In this document: positions 1 to 6,785 of the stretch, piece after piece
Position numbering within the stretch: the stretch's first letter is position 1
Layout of the letters: each line of letters starts with the position of its first letter
Origin: an uncultured Bacilli bacterium
GTDB lineage: Bacteria > Bacillota_I > Bacilli_A > RFN20 > CAG-288
Length of the DNA: 10,679 nucleotides
Direction of reading: 5' to 3'
NCBI GenBank assembly: GCA_934700375.1
Contig: CAKUXT010000056.1
Span: 1 to 10,679, forward strand
Notes under the pieces: generated by a model
Seen by the model: only the letters and a program-made list of their open reading frames with translations
The model's database searches: none
Told to the model about the DNA's origin: nothing
Made by a program: the position numbers and the translations under genes

Positions 1-43
1 GCATTACAAAGATTTACACAGAATTATTGACAAGTCTCTAAAG

Positions 44-70
44 TGAAACAAATGAGAGAATTATGTTTCA
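44..70. promoter_or_regulatory. Inverted repeat upstream of the exonuclease gene
   Basis: Perfect 7-bp arms TGAAACA (44-50) and TGTTTCA (64-70) are separated by 13 bp. The right arm falls where a -35 box would be for the TAAAAT hexamer at 89-94. On the minus strand TTGTTT (51-46) lies 17 bp from AATAAT (28-23), so a divergent promoter off the left edge is possible. An operator between divergent promoters is inference only. No gene is visible in 1-102. Confidence 0.35.
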
Positions 71-94
71 AATTGCCCTCTTACTAGCTAAAAT
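66..94 (+). promoter_or_regulatory. Weak promoter candidate for the exonuclease gene
   Basis: TAAAAT at 89-94 matches the -10 consensus at 5 of 6 positions. The hexamer 17 bp upstream, TTTCAA (66-71), is a poor -35. Transcription from here would begin about 101-103, at or beside the ATG. Since no Shine-Dalgarno sequence is visible, the mRNA could be leaderless. Confidence 0.3.
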
Positions 95-102
95 AATGAT
101 GT

Positions 103-1047
103 ATGAATTATGTTTTCTTTGATGTTGAATGCGCCAACTGTCTCAATGGCGAGGGAAAAATATGCTCATTCGGCTTTGTAAAGACCGATGAGAATTTTCA
201 TGTCATCAAGAAAAAAGACATTCTTATGAATCCGAATGCGAAATTTCTGTTAGGAAATGTAAGAACCGGAGAAGGAATCAAACTGGCTTATCCGCTTTTC
301 AGATTTCAAAGAGCGGATACTTTTCCTCGCTTTTATAATGAAATAAGAACATTGCTTGAGGATGAGAATACGATCTGCTTTGGTTTTGCAGTCCATCAGG
401 ATGTCTCTTATCTTTCCTATTCCTGCAGAAGATACGGCCTTCCTATCATCAAGTTCAGATTCTTCGATATTCAGAAGATGGAGCAGAGAATCTATCAGAG
501 AAAGAATCCAAGCGGATTGGATCATCTTGTAGAGCAGTTCTCATTGAACTCTTTCACTTATCATAGAAGCGATGATGATGCTTTGATGAGCATGGAAGTC
601 TTTCAGCAGCTTCTGAAAGAAAAGAAGATAACAGTCTCGGATGCTTTAGTCATGTATCCGGACTGTTTCAACGATACAGAACGCTTTTTGAAAGTTGCAG
701 AGGAAAGAAAACAGCAGAGAGAAAAGAAGAAAGAGGTCGGCAAGAAGATAACCTTCTTCATGGAGAGCAAATCGGTACAGACTGACCTGAGTCACTTTGA
801 TAAATTCTTTTGGAAGAAGAAATTCTGTTTCCACAGTGCAGTCTTATCCGAATATATCGATGAGATGAACAAGAACAAGGAGCTCTTTTATAAGAAGGGC
901 GGAAAGACAACAAGCAACATCCTTGAATCCGATTATGTCGTCCTTGTCGATGGCAAGGATATGGAGAAGATGAACATCGATCCCGAAAGCAGGAAGAAAA
1001 TCAAGTTCATCACTTACTATACTTTCAATAAACACTTGAAAGGATAA
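103..1047 (+). CDS. DEDDh 3'-5' exonuclease with C-terminal BRCT-like domain (DnaQ/epsilon-like)
   Basis: A 314-residue cytoplasmic protein. The N-terminal domain (about 1-175) is an RNase T/DnaQ-type exonuclease. The DxE motif is D7/E9 (FFDVE), the second-motif Asp is D100 (AVHQD), and the third motif is H154-x4-D159-A (HRSDDDA). This is the full DEDDh set that binds two metal ions and removes nucleotides from 3' ends. A lysine- and glutamate-rich linker (about 195-215) follows. Residues about 238-312 resemble a BRCT domain: a basic strand (KKKFCF), then GGKTTSNILESDYVVLVDG, which matches the BRCT GGK-(x)-T(x)n-YLV pattern, and a closing ITYYTF helix. Exonuclease-BRCT fusions are known among epsilon-like proteins and point to DNA rather than RNA repair, though the substrate is not determined here. 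The ATG at 103 sits directly before the first motif, which supports this start. No Shine-Dalgarno is visible. The gene stands alone and converges on the kinase operon. Confidence 0.85.
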   Translation: MNYVFFDVECANCLNGEGKICSFGFVKTDENFHVIKKKDILMNPNAKFLLGNVRTGEGIKLAYPLFRFQRADTFPRFYNEIRTLLEDENTICFGFAVHQDVSYLSYSCRRYGLPIIKFRFFDIQKMEQRIYQRKNPSGLDHLVEQFSLNSFTYHRSDDDALMSMEVFQQLLKEKKITVSDALVMYPDCFNDTERFLKVAEERKQQREKKKEVGKKITFFMESKSVQTDLSHFDKFFWKKKFCFHSAVLSEYIDEMNKNKELFYKKGGKTTSNILESDYVVLVDGKDMEKMNIDPESRKKIKFITYYTFNKHLKG

Positions 1048-1103
1048 TAGATAATAAGATTAGCAATTTTCTATCAATCAATAGAATTGGTAATAATATC
1101 ACC

Positions 1104-1138
1104 ATTGAAAAAGCCATCATGATGATGGCTTTTTCAAT
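1104..1138. terminator. Bidirectional intrinsic terminator
   Basis: A perfect 16-bp stem (1104-1119 with 1123-1138) closes a 3-nt loop. A GCC/GGC core is flanked by five A:T pairs, so either strand reads as a GC stem followed by a T run. It lies between the convergent stops at 1047 and 1147 and can end both the exonuclease and the kinase transcripts. Confidence 0.9.
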
Positions 1139-1146
1139 ATGATTCT

Positions 1147-2076
1147 TTACTTGACTAAAGTGACTTTGATCTGAGGGAGCAAGGACTTCCAGAGCTTATA
1201 GGAACCTAAGTGTTCGCTGAAAGCAGTGGCACCGCCAGCAGCCATCGAGTACTGAAGTCTCTTTTCGATGCTGACCTTTTCGCTTAAGCCTTTGATGAAA
1301 CCGGAGATAGAGGAATCACCGGCACCGACTGCAGAGATCTGTGTTCCCTGAGCGTTGGAGCAGTGATAGACGTGACCATCTTCAGCAAAGTAGTAAGCGC
1401 CTTTGCTTCCCATGGTGACAAGGACGGAGAGAGGACCTTTCTTCTTGAGTTCTTCGCCGCCGGCCAAGATATCTTCAGCTGTGTTCATCGGCTTTCCTAA
1501 TAAGTCACCGAGCTCTTCATCGTTAGGCTTGATCATGAAAGGATGAGTTTCAAGTGCTTTATCCAAGGCTTCGCCAGTGGTATCGAGAATAGCGATAGCA
1601 CCGACAGGATTGAGATATTCGGAGATGATCTTTGCATATAATCCCTTGTCTTCCTGTCCTAAGGAACCAGAGAGGATCATAATGTCATCTTTCTTGACGT
1701 TCTTCTTGATGTAGGCGAAGAGCTTTTCCAATCCTTTTTCTTTGACCTTCGGAGCTTCGACGTTGAATCTGGTATCTTCGTGAGGTCCGGTGATCATGAC
1801 ATTGAGACGGGAATTGCCTTCGGTAGGAAGATAAACTGCTTTATCGTATTCCTTGTCGATGATGTCTCTCATCTGTTTTCCCATAGAACCGCCAAGAGCG
1901 ACGATCGGAATGTTCTTGACGCGGAGGTTGTTGAGCATTCTTGCGACAGTGATTCCCTTTCCGCCAAGAGAGAAGCCGTCATCCTTCAGTCTGTTTGTGC
2001 ATCCGACATTCAGCTTTTTGTCTCCTAAGTTAAGGCTATAATCCATAGCCGGAGCAATGGTGAGTGAATAAATCAT
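1147..2076 (-). CDS. fruK: PfkB-family sugar-phosphate kinase, probably 1-phosphofructokinase
   Basis: A 309-residue cytoplasmic kinase, the normal length for the FruK/LacC subfamily. It should phosphorylate fructose-1-phosphate (or tagatose-6-phosphate if LacC-like) to the bisphosphate with ATP. Visible marks are the N-terminal strand with substrate Asp (MIYSLTIAPAMDY, D12), the GGKG sugar-binding loop at 38-41, KPNDEE at 183-188, VTMGSKGA at 220-227, and the anion-hole/catalytic GAGDS at 251-255 with D254 as the base. One oddity is that the usual TxNP near the N-terminus reads TIAP, with Asn replaced by Ala. The start is fixed by an AAGGAGAT ribosome site 6 nt upstream (2083-2090). It is the second gene of an operon, 21 bp after the DeoR regulator, the usual fruR-fruK order. 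No PTS fructose transporter (fruA) is present, so the substrate call stays tentative. Confidence 0.82.
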   Translation of the reverse strand: MIYSLTIAPAMDYSLNLGDKKLNVGCTNRLKDDGFSLGGKGITVARMLNNLRVKNIPIVALGGSMGKQMRDIIDKEYDKAVYLPTEGNSRLNVMITGPHEDTRFNVEAPKVKEKGLEKLFAYIKKNVKKDDIMILSGSLGQEDKGLYAKIISEYLNPVGAIAILDTTGEALDKALETHPFMIKPNDEELGDLLGKPMNTAEDILAGGEELKKKGPLSVLVTMGSKGAYYFAEDGHVYHCSNAQGTQISAVGAGDSSISGFIKGLSEKVSIEKRLQYSMAAGGATAFSEHLGSYKLWKSLLPQIKVTLVK

Positions 2077-2097
2077 TTTTTGATCTCCTTTTATAAA

Positions 2098-2886
2098 TTA
2101 ATTAATCGAATCTTTTTTAGGCATATCGGCTTTGATCATCTTGGTGATGGATTTGTATTTCTCTTCGATCTGTTCTGTGATGACAATCGGTCTTGAGAAA
2201 TCGGAGAAGGTCGCTGTTGCGATCTTATCGAATTTAGTATGATCGGCCAAGATGTAGGAAGAGAAGCATTTGTTGATGGCTGCGGACTTGATGGCACACT
2301 CCTGAGGATCAGGTGTTGTGAACTTGGCCTGAGGATGAATGCCGTTTGTTCCGAAGAATCCGATATCGAAGTTGAATCTCTTCAGAAATTCCAGAGCGTA
2401 GGAACCGATGAAGGCATTGGTAGTCAGCTTCAGTTCTCCGCCTGTCACATAACAGGTCATTCCCTTTTCGGCAAGCTTCTGTGCTAACAAAGGTGAATTT
2501 GTCACATAGCAGATGTTCTTATGAGAAGGAAGGTAGGGAATCATGCTGGCGACTGTCGTTGAAGCATCAAGATAGATGCAGGAACCGTCTTTGACAAAGG
2601 ATGCTGCTTTCTTTGCAATGAACTTTTTGACTTCCGGTTCTGTTCTTTCTCTTTCCAGATATTCCTTGTCCAGACGATCGAACTTGAAGTTGCCTGAGAA
2701 GTGAAGGCTTGCTGCACCGCCATGAACACGCATCAGCTGATGCTGTGAGGCCATTCTCTGCAGATCTCTTCGAATGGTTGATTCACTGGTTTTGAAATAT
2801 TCGGCAAGGTTTTCTACTGCCACGAACTGACTGGGACTCTCATCCAACAGTCTTAGAATTTCGCTATCACGTGTTTTAAAGCTCAT
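2098..2886 (-). CDS. DeoR-family transcriptional repressor (FruR-like)
   Basis: A 262-residue regulator. The N-terminal winged helix-turn-helix (about 3-57) carries the recognition helix TSESTIRRDLQRM (33-45) and the family's wing end RVHGGA (53-58). The C-terminal DeoRC sugar-phosphate sensor domain shows YLDAST (105-110), VTNSP (128-132), TGG (148-150), FFGTNGI (177-183) and ADHTKFDK (214-221). Family members bind a phosphorylated sugar and release the operator; with a PfkB kinase downstream, fructose-1-phosphate is the natural guess. An ATG 12 codons upstream (2922) is in frame, but the ATG at 2886 has GGAGAAA (2898-2892) at proper distance and begins at the usual MSFKTRD-type N-terminus, so 2886 is chosen. 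The promoter and repeated operator boxes just upstream suggest autoregulation. Confidence 0.88.
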   Translation of the reverse strand: MSFKTRDSEILRLLDESPSQFVAVENLAEYFKTSESTIRRDLQRMASQHQLMRVHGGAASLHFSGNFKFDRLDKEYLERERTEPEVKKFIAKKAASFVKDGSCIYLDASTTVASMIPYLPSHKNICYVTNSPLLAQKLAEKGMTCYVTGGELKLTTNAFIGSYALEFLKRFNFDIGFFGTNGIHPQAKFTTPDPQECAIKSAAINKCFSSYILADHTKFDKIATATFSDFSRPIVITEQIEEKYKSITKMIKADMPKKDSIN

Positions 2887-2920
2887 ATAAATTTCTCCGT
2901 AAGTTATTGTACTATTTTCC

Positions 2921-2961
2921 AATCACAAAATGTATATATTTTGCGTGTTTTAATCGCAAAA
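2921..2961 (-). promoter_or_regulatory. Promoter and operator cluster of the DeoR-kinase operon
   Basis: On the minus strand TTGCGA (2959-2954) and TATACA (2936-2931) are spaced by 17 bp, placing the transcription start near 2924. Overlaid on this are boxes of the form TTTTGYGATT at 2961-2952 and 2930-2921 on the minus strand, with starts 31 bp apart, about three helical turns. A TTTTGCG in the opposite direction (2939-2945) forms a perfect 7-bp inverted repeat with CGCAAAA (2955-2961). Boxes at the -35 and at +1 are what a repressor acting on its own promoter would use. Confidence 0.6.
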
Positions 2962-3008
2962 AATGATTTTACTGATTGCTATATCCTCTAAAATGCTCAA
3001 ATAAGCAA

Positions 3009-4001
3009 TTATCGAGCAGAATTTTCGTCTTCGATCATCTTGATTGCAGACAGATATTCTTCCTTGGACGAACAATGGACCAATAGATTTCTGTATTTTT
3101 TGCTATCAGAAAATCCTTTGACATAATTGACTGCAAAACTTCTCATGATAGAAGCTGCACTTCTTTCATCTTTGATGGAGAAAATCAGATCAAGATGCTT
3201 TCTGAAATCATTCAGCTGAGAGAAGATAGTCGTTTCTTCGACTGGTCTGTTTTCCTCTATTGCAATCATATCGGAAAAGATCTTCGGATATCCGATAGCG
3301 TGCTGACCGATCATCACAGCATCTGCATCTGTTTCATTGAAAACAGAAAGGAAATTGTTCTGTGTGATTTCTCCGTTTGCAATGACAGGAATCGATATAT
3401 TTTTCTTGATGTCTTTTATGACATCATAGTGAACAGGAGAGGAGAAGAACTCGCTTCTTGTTCTTCCGTGTACGGCGATTGCTTTGACACCGGCTTCTTC
3501 GATTCTCTTGCATAATGGAACGATATCCATAATAGAAGAGTAACCGATTCTGATCTTGACGATCACCGGTTTAGAAGAGACAGATACCATCTTTCTAAGC
3601 AGGGGAATCAGTTCATCTTCTCGATTGAGCCAGTAGCTTCCTGAATGCTGTTTGATGACTTTAGGTACAGGACATCCGCAGTTAAAATCGAGGAAATCGT
3701 AATCTCCGTATTCTTCACAGATAGGAATGGATTTTAGAACGGATTCTTCTTTTCCACCGAAAATCTGGAGAGCAAGCTTTCCGTCAGGGCAGTTTGCTTT
3801 GTCCAGTTTTGTGTTCTTGATGTCTTCAATGGTGAGCTTGGAATTAAAACACAATGCTTCACAGGATTCCATTTCCGTATACAAAAGACCAGCGCCAGCA
3901 TCATAGCAAAGCTTTCGCATGGCGTAGTCTGTGAATCCCGCTAAGGGAGCTAATGCGTATCTATTTCTTATTTCAATATCTGCAATAGAAAATGTTTTCA
4001 T
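3009..4001 (-). CDS. dus: tRNA-dihydrouridine synthase (DusB-type)
   Basis: A 330-residue FMN-dependent enzyme that reduces specific uridines in tRNA to dihydrouridine with NADPH. The TIM-barrel motifs are in order: LAPLAGFTD (18-25) at the FMN site, the catalytic Cys loop NCGCPVPKV (107-115, C110), VKIRIG (148-153, K149), AVHGRTR (176-182, H178) and VIANGEI (206-212). The phosphate-binding loop reads MIGQHAIGYP (230-239), with Gln where relatives usually have Arg. A C-terminal helical tRNA-binding domain follows (about 250-325). Length is normal. The ATG overlaps the stop of the upstream DUF3137 gene as ATGA (4001-3998). No separate ribosome site is seen, so translation is probably coupled. 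It is the last gene of the DUF523-DUF3137-dus operon. Confidence 0.93.
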   Translation of the reverse strand: MKTFSIADIEIRNRYALAPLAGFTDYAMRKLCYDAGAGLLYTEMESCEALCFNSKLTIEDIKNTKLDKANCPDGKLALQIFGGKEESVLKSIPICEEYGDYDFLDFNCGCPVPKVIKQHSGSYWLNREDELIPLLRKMVSVSSKPVIVKIRIGYSSIMDIVPLCKRIEEAGVKAIAVHGRTRSEFFSSPVHYDVIKDIKKNISIPVIANGEITQNNFLSVFNETDADAVMIGQHAIGYPKIFSDMIAIEENRPVEETTIFSQLNDFRKHLDLIFSIKDERSAASIMRSFAVNYVKGFSDSKKYRNLLVHCSSKEEYLSAIKMIEDENSAR

Positions 4002-5104
4002 TGATTAGAGTCGATGGTATCTTTGATTTTCTCGATGTCTTCTTTGTTGATATTCAAAGCTTCCTTGTTGTTTTCAAGCGCTTTTTCAATCGCTGACTTG
4101 TCTTCTTCGTCCTTGTTTTCTTTGTTTTTCTTGACCAGGTCTGCAATATCGTTCTCGTTGAGGAAGAACTTGTGATCAAGGTTCATCTTTTCAACGACAA
4201 AGCCAGGGGCAAGAATGCTGTCAAGAATGACATTGATATTATAGTTGTCGCTTTCTTTTAAGTTGATTCCGGAGAATGTGGTTGTATTTCCTGCTGCGAC
4301 GATGACAAGCTCATCTCCGCGGAATAAGATCTTCAATCCGCCTGGCAATGCTTTTTCAATATCCAACATTGCTAACTGAAGCTGAGGAGTGATGATGTAG
4401 AAGGCATTTTCTCTATCATCGGAATAGGTGTTGAACTTCTTGTTGAAAGCACTGCTTTCAAAATCGATGGTCTTTCCGCTGAATAAATTGGAACCTTCGA
4501 CGACTTTGATGAGCGACTTGGAAGGCTTGTTCATTCTGAAGGACATGACAGAGCCCAAGAAGTCAGTGACCTTTTCCTGTCTCTGATTCTTTCCGCTTCC
4601 TCTTGTTTCATAGTGATAGGATTCGACATTGGCGACAGTGAAAGGAATACCGAAATAATGTCCCTTGATCAATGTATCCTGATTGAGTGTGCGGACAGGG
4701 AAACAGTCGAGATTGACAAGATACTCTTTTGAATATCCGCCATTAGGAGCATACTCGGCATTAGGACCATAAAGCGCATTGATGACTTCAGGTGCAATGG
4801 CAGCTGCATATTTGTTCTTTGCGGATTTTGCAATCGTTGCAAGTCCGATCGAGCTGCATAAGAAGATGAAAACACCGACAACGACACCGATGAGTGCACT
4901 TTCGGATGTGAAGCCGACAATGAAGCCGAGGATCAGACCTAAAGCACCGCCGATAGAGAGGGTGATAATCATTTTCTTCTTGCGGTCGTTTTTCAGATTT
5001 TCACGAAGATTCTTGAAGTTGGGGTTGTTGAGAATGTCCGTCATCTGCTTGATGACATAAGATTTGGATTTTACTTCTTGGGAGAATTGTTCATCACTTA
5101 ACAT
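3998..5104 (-). CDS. DUF3137-family membrane protein
   Basis: A 368-residue protein of unknown function. Residues 1-44 are charged and presumably cytoplasmic. Two hydrophobic segments follow at about 45-65 (IITLSIGGALGLILGFIVGF) and 70-91 (ALIGVVVGVFIFLCSSIGLA), joined by a very short turn, so both ends should face the cytoplasm. The soluble region (about 100-330) has the family's features: IKGHYFGIPFTVANVESYH, a mid-domain FSGKTIDFESSAFNKKFNTYSDD stretch and YIITPQLQLAMLDIEKALPGG. The tail (about 330-368) is highly charged and probably coiled. Members are often found with LemA-type proteins, but none is here. A strong GGAGG at 5118-5114 lies inside the end of the DUF523 gene, whose coding region it overlaps by 11 bp. 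Function is not known, and the overlap only indicates co-expression with tRNA/uracil enzymes. Confidence 0.8.
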   Translation of the reverse strand: MLSDEQFSQEVKSKSYVIKQMTDILNNPNFKNLRENLKNDRKKKMIITLSIGGALGLILGFIVGFTSESALIGVVVGVFIFLCSSIGLATIAKSAKNKYAAAIAPEVINALYGPNAEYAPNGGYSKEYLVNLDCFPVRTLNQDTLIKGHYFGIPFTVANVESYHYETRGSGKNQRQEKVTDFLGSVMSFRMNKPSKSLIKVVEGSNLFSGKTIDFESSAFNKKFNTYSDDRENAFYIITPQLQLAMLDIEKALPGGLKILFRGDELVIVAAGNTTTFSGINLKESDNYNINVILDSILAPGFVVEKMNLDHKFFLNENDIADLVKKNKENKDEEDKSAIEKALENNKEALNINKEDIEKIKDTIDSNQ

Positions 5105-5558
5105 TGTTGTTTTCCTCCAATTGTTTCAACAGCTCGACTGCATCGTCTTCATCGATCACTTTGACACCCATCTTTTCCAATTGACGGACAGCGATTCCTT
5201 TTCCGGGAATGACTTTTCCATCGAATTTTCCATTGTGGATGACTTTGCATCCGCAGCTAGGGCTTCTTTCTTTCATGACGGCCAGTTTGATGTTGTAGAT
5301 TCTAGCGATGGATGTAGCCCAATAGGCACCATCATAATAGAACTGTGTTTCATCTTTTCCTCTGACATTGATGACTTTGTCTCCGATGATTTCGGAATTC
5401 GGTCTCGGTGTCTTCATTCCACCGTTGACTTCAGGGCAGACAGGGATCAAGTCATAGTATTTGGCCAAAGCCAGAACTTCTTTTCTGAGATTGTTTTTTC
5501 CGTCATATCGGCAGTTTTCTCCGATAAGACAAGCAGATACCAATATTTTTTCTTTCAT
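5094..5558 (-). CDS. DUF523 protein, TudS-like Fe-S thiouracil desulfurase family
   Basis: A 154-residue protein with all hallmarks of DUF523: VSACLIGENCRYDG (7-20), IPVCPEVNGGMKTPRP (38-53) and MKERSPSCGC (95-104). Conserved cysteines C10, C41 and C102 (plus C16 and C104) match the family. Its characterised member TudS holds a [4Fe-4S] cluster on three cysteines and removes sulfur from 2-thiouracil; Glu43 and Ser101 here occupy the expected active-site neighbourhood. The biochemical role of other members is not settled, so the desulfurase call is by family. The start at 5558 is backed by AAGGA (5568-5564). It is the first clear gene of the operon, overlaps the DUF3137 gene by 11 bp, and follows the small acidic protein gene by 76 bp. 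Confidence 0.85.
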   Translation of the reverse strand: MKEKILVSACLIGENCRYDGKNNLRKEVLALAKYYDLIPVCPEVNGGMKTPRPNSEIIGDKVINVRGKDETQFYYDGAYWATSIARIYNIKLAVMKERSPSCGCKVIHNGKFDGKVIPGKGIAVRQLEKMGVKVIDEDDAVELLKQLEENNNVK

Positions 5559-5578
5559 AACGTCCTTATTTTACTTGT

Positions 5579-5634
5579 TTATCAAGAAAATTTCATCAGA
5601 TTTAACATAAAAGCGACAAAAACAATCTTGATAA
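5579..5634 (-). repeat. Inverted repeat directly after the stop of the small acidic protein gene
   Basis: Perfect 9-bp arms TTATCAAGA (5579-5587) and TCTTGATAA (5626-5634) enclose 38 nt. On the minus strand the first arm begins immediately after the TGA stop at 5637-5635. It could be an mRNA stem that separates the small gene from DUF523, or an operator for DUF523. There is no T run, so it is not a classical terminator. Confidence 0.4.
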
Positions 5635-5925
5635 TCAGTCGTCGTATTCATCTCCGTAACCGGAGTCATCTTCTTCTCCTGTAAGATCAAGATTCTTATA
5701 ACCGAATCTGCTTCCTCCCCAAAAAGAGAGAATAGAGTCGAACTGATCTTTTTCGATCGCATAATAGTTTTCATCATTGCCGGATTTCAAAGAGAGGATT
5801 TCCTCCTCTTCCATGAGTTCCCAATCCGTTGTCTTTTTTCGATAAAACCAGTTGCTCTCATACTGGATGATAAGTTTTTCAGGAGATGAGAAGTCTCCTC
5901 TTCTTCCTAAATAGATGTAATACAT
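5635..5925 (-). CDS. Small acidic hypothetical protein
   Basis: A 96-residue protein that I do not recognise. It is rich in aromatic residues (MYYIYLGRRG at the start; W26, W35 and W69) and ends in an acidic tail, EEDDSGYGDEYDD (84-96). No signal peptide, membrane segment or cysteine is present, so a cytoplasmic soluble protein is likely. It is accepted as real because of a good ribosome site, AAGGAGA (5936-5930), at correct spacing from the ATG at 5925, and because it fills the gap between two operon parts. The SDR terminator ends only about 15 nt upstream and leaves little room for a promoter, so expression by read-through from the SDR gene is possible. The neighbouring DUF523 gene may be co-transcribed. 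Confidence 0.65.
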   Translation of the reverse strand: MYYIYLGRRGDFSSPEKLIIQYESNWFYRKKTTDWELMEEEEILSLKSGNDENYYAIEKDQFDSILSFWGGSRFGYKNLDLTGEEDDSGYGDEYDD

Positions 5926-5940
5926 AGTGTCTCCTTCTTG

Positions 5941-5976
5941 AAAACAAGAAAAGTGGCGTGAGTTTTCTCACGCCAC
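5941..5976 (-). terminator. Intrinsic terminator of the SDR gene
   Basis: A perfect 10-bp GC-rich stem, GTGGCGTGAG (5953-5962) with CTCACGCCAC (5967-5976), has a 4-nt loop. On the minus strand it is followed by a T-rich tract (5952-5941). It begins 16 bp after the SDR stop and ends just upstream of the ribosome site of the next gene. Confidence 0.85.
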
Positions 5977-5992
5977 CAAGTCTTTGACTGGA

Positions 5993-6763
5993 TTAGAAAG
6001 TGGTAAGACCGCTATCGGCAGTGACAACTGCACCATTGACGATAGAAGCATCATCGCTTGCTAAGAATAAAGCGACTTCGGCAATCTGCAAAGGAGTTGC
6101 CATAGGAGTCTGGAACTGGTTGGCTAACATGACAGAGGCAAGACCTTTCTGGGAGGCGTTTGCGAATGCTTCAGGGCTGACCATTTCAGTGGCGATTCCG
6201 CCAGGGCAGATAGCGTTGCAGCGGAGCTGAGAACGATAGTTGAAGGCAGTGTTCTTGACCAAGCCTAAGACGGCATGCTTTGCCATGGTGTAGGCGCAGC
6301 CGCTCTTTCCGCCGCAGATACCGGCGATAGAGGCGATGGTGACGATGCTTCCTTTGACACCGCTCTTGATGAATTCCTGAGTGGCTTTCTTGGTAGCGAA
6401 AGCAGGTCCATATACGTCGACTGCCATCAATTTCTTCAAAAGCTCGGAATCGAGTTCATCGACAGGAGCGAAATTGTCCATCAATCCTGCGTTGTTGATG
6501 AGGATATCGAAATGGCCGAATTTTTCAATGGCGAAATCGATCATCTTGAAGTTGACTTCTTCTAAAGAGATATCACCCTTGAAGGGTAAGATCTTTCCGG
6601 CATAGCCTTTTTCTTCGGCTTCTTTGGCTAAAGCGATAAGTCTTTCTTCTCTTCTTGCAACAGCGACAACATTGCATCCTTCCTTTGCGAAAAGAAGTGC
6701 GGTTTCTCTTCCGACACCGGAAGAGGCACCAGTGATGACAGCTACTTTGTTTTCAAGTTTCAT
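5993..6763 (-). CDS. Short-chain dehydrogenase/reductase (SDR), classical type
   Basis: A 256-residue Rossmann oxidoreductase, standard for classical SDRs. The cofactor motif is TGASSGVG (11-18), and AVARREERL (34-42) puts Arg at the end of strand 2, which favours NADP(H). NNAG is at 90-93. The catalytic Ser is S145 (TIASIAG) and the YxxxK pair is Y158/K162 (YTMAK). CPGGI (186-190) and the C-terminal NGAVVTADSG (243-252) are typical of FabG- and glucose-dehydrogenase-like members. One oddity is that the tetrad Asn appears as D116 (AVDVYGP). An upstream in-frame ATG (6817) would add 18 residues. The ATG at 6763 has GGAGG (6778-6774) and begins right before the motif strand, so 6763 is used. 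The substrate cannot be told. It has its own promoter with a candidate operator upstream and a terminator downstream. Confidence 0.88.
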   Translation of the reverse strand: MKLENKVAVITGASSGVGRETALLFAKEGCNVVAVARREERLIALAKEAEEKGYAGKILPFKGDISLEEVNFKMIDFAIEKFGHFDILINNAGLMDNFAPVDELDSELLKKLMAVDVYGPAFATKKATQEFIKSGVKGSIVTIASIAGICGGKSGCAYTMAKHAVLGLVKNTAFNYRSQLRCNAICPGGIATEMVSPEAFANASQKGLASVMLANQFQTPMATPLQIAEVALFLASDDASIVNGAVVTADSGLTTF

Positions 6764-6785
6764 TTTCTTAAAACCTCCAACGTTT

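Noticed and set aside
27..32. Perfect TTGACA as a -35 box
   Set aside because: No acceptable -10 lies 16-18 bp downstream.
2887..2922. Longer N-terminus for the DeoR regulator
   Set aside because: The start at 2922 would fall at the predicted transcription start and inside an operator box. The ATG at 2886 has a good ribosome site.
5064..5684. 206-codon plus-strand ORF
   Set aside because: It lies antisense to the DUF523 gene and its flanks. It shows no family motifs or ribosome site, whereas the opposite strand encodes clear DUF523 signatures.
5571..5777. 68-codon minus-strand ORF overlapping the acidic protein
   Set aside because: It has no ribosome site and runs through the inverted repeat spacer. 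The 5635-5925 frame has a better start.
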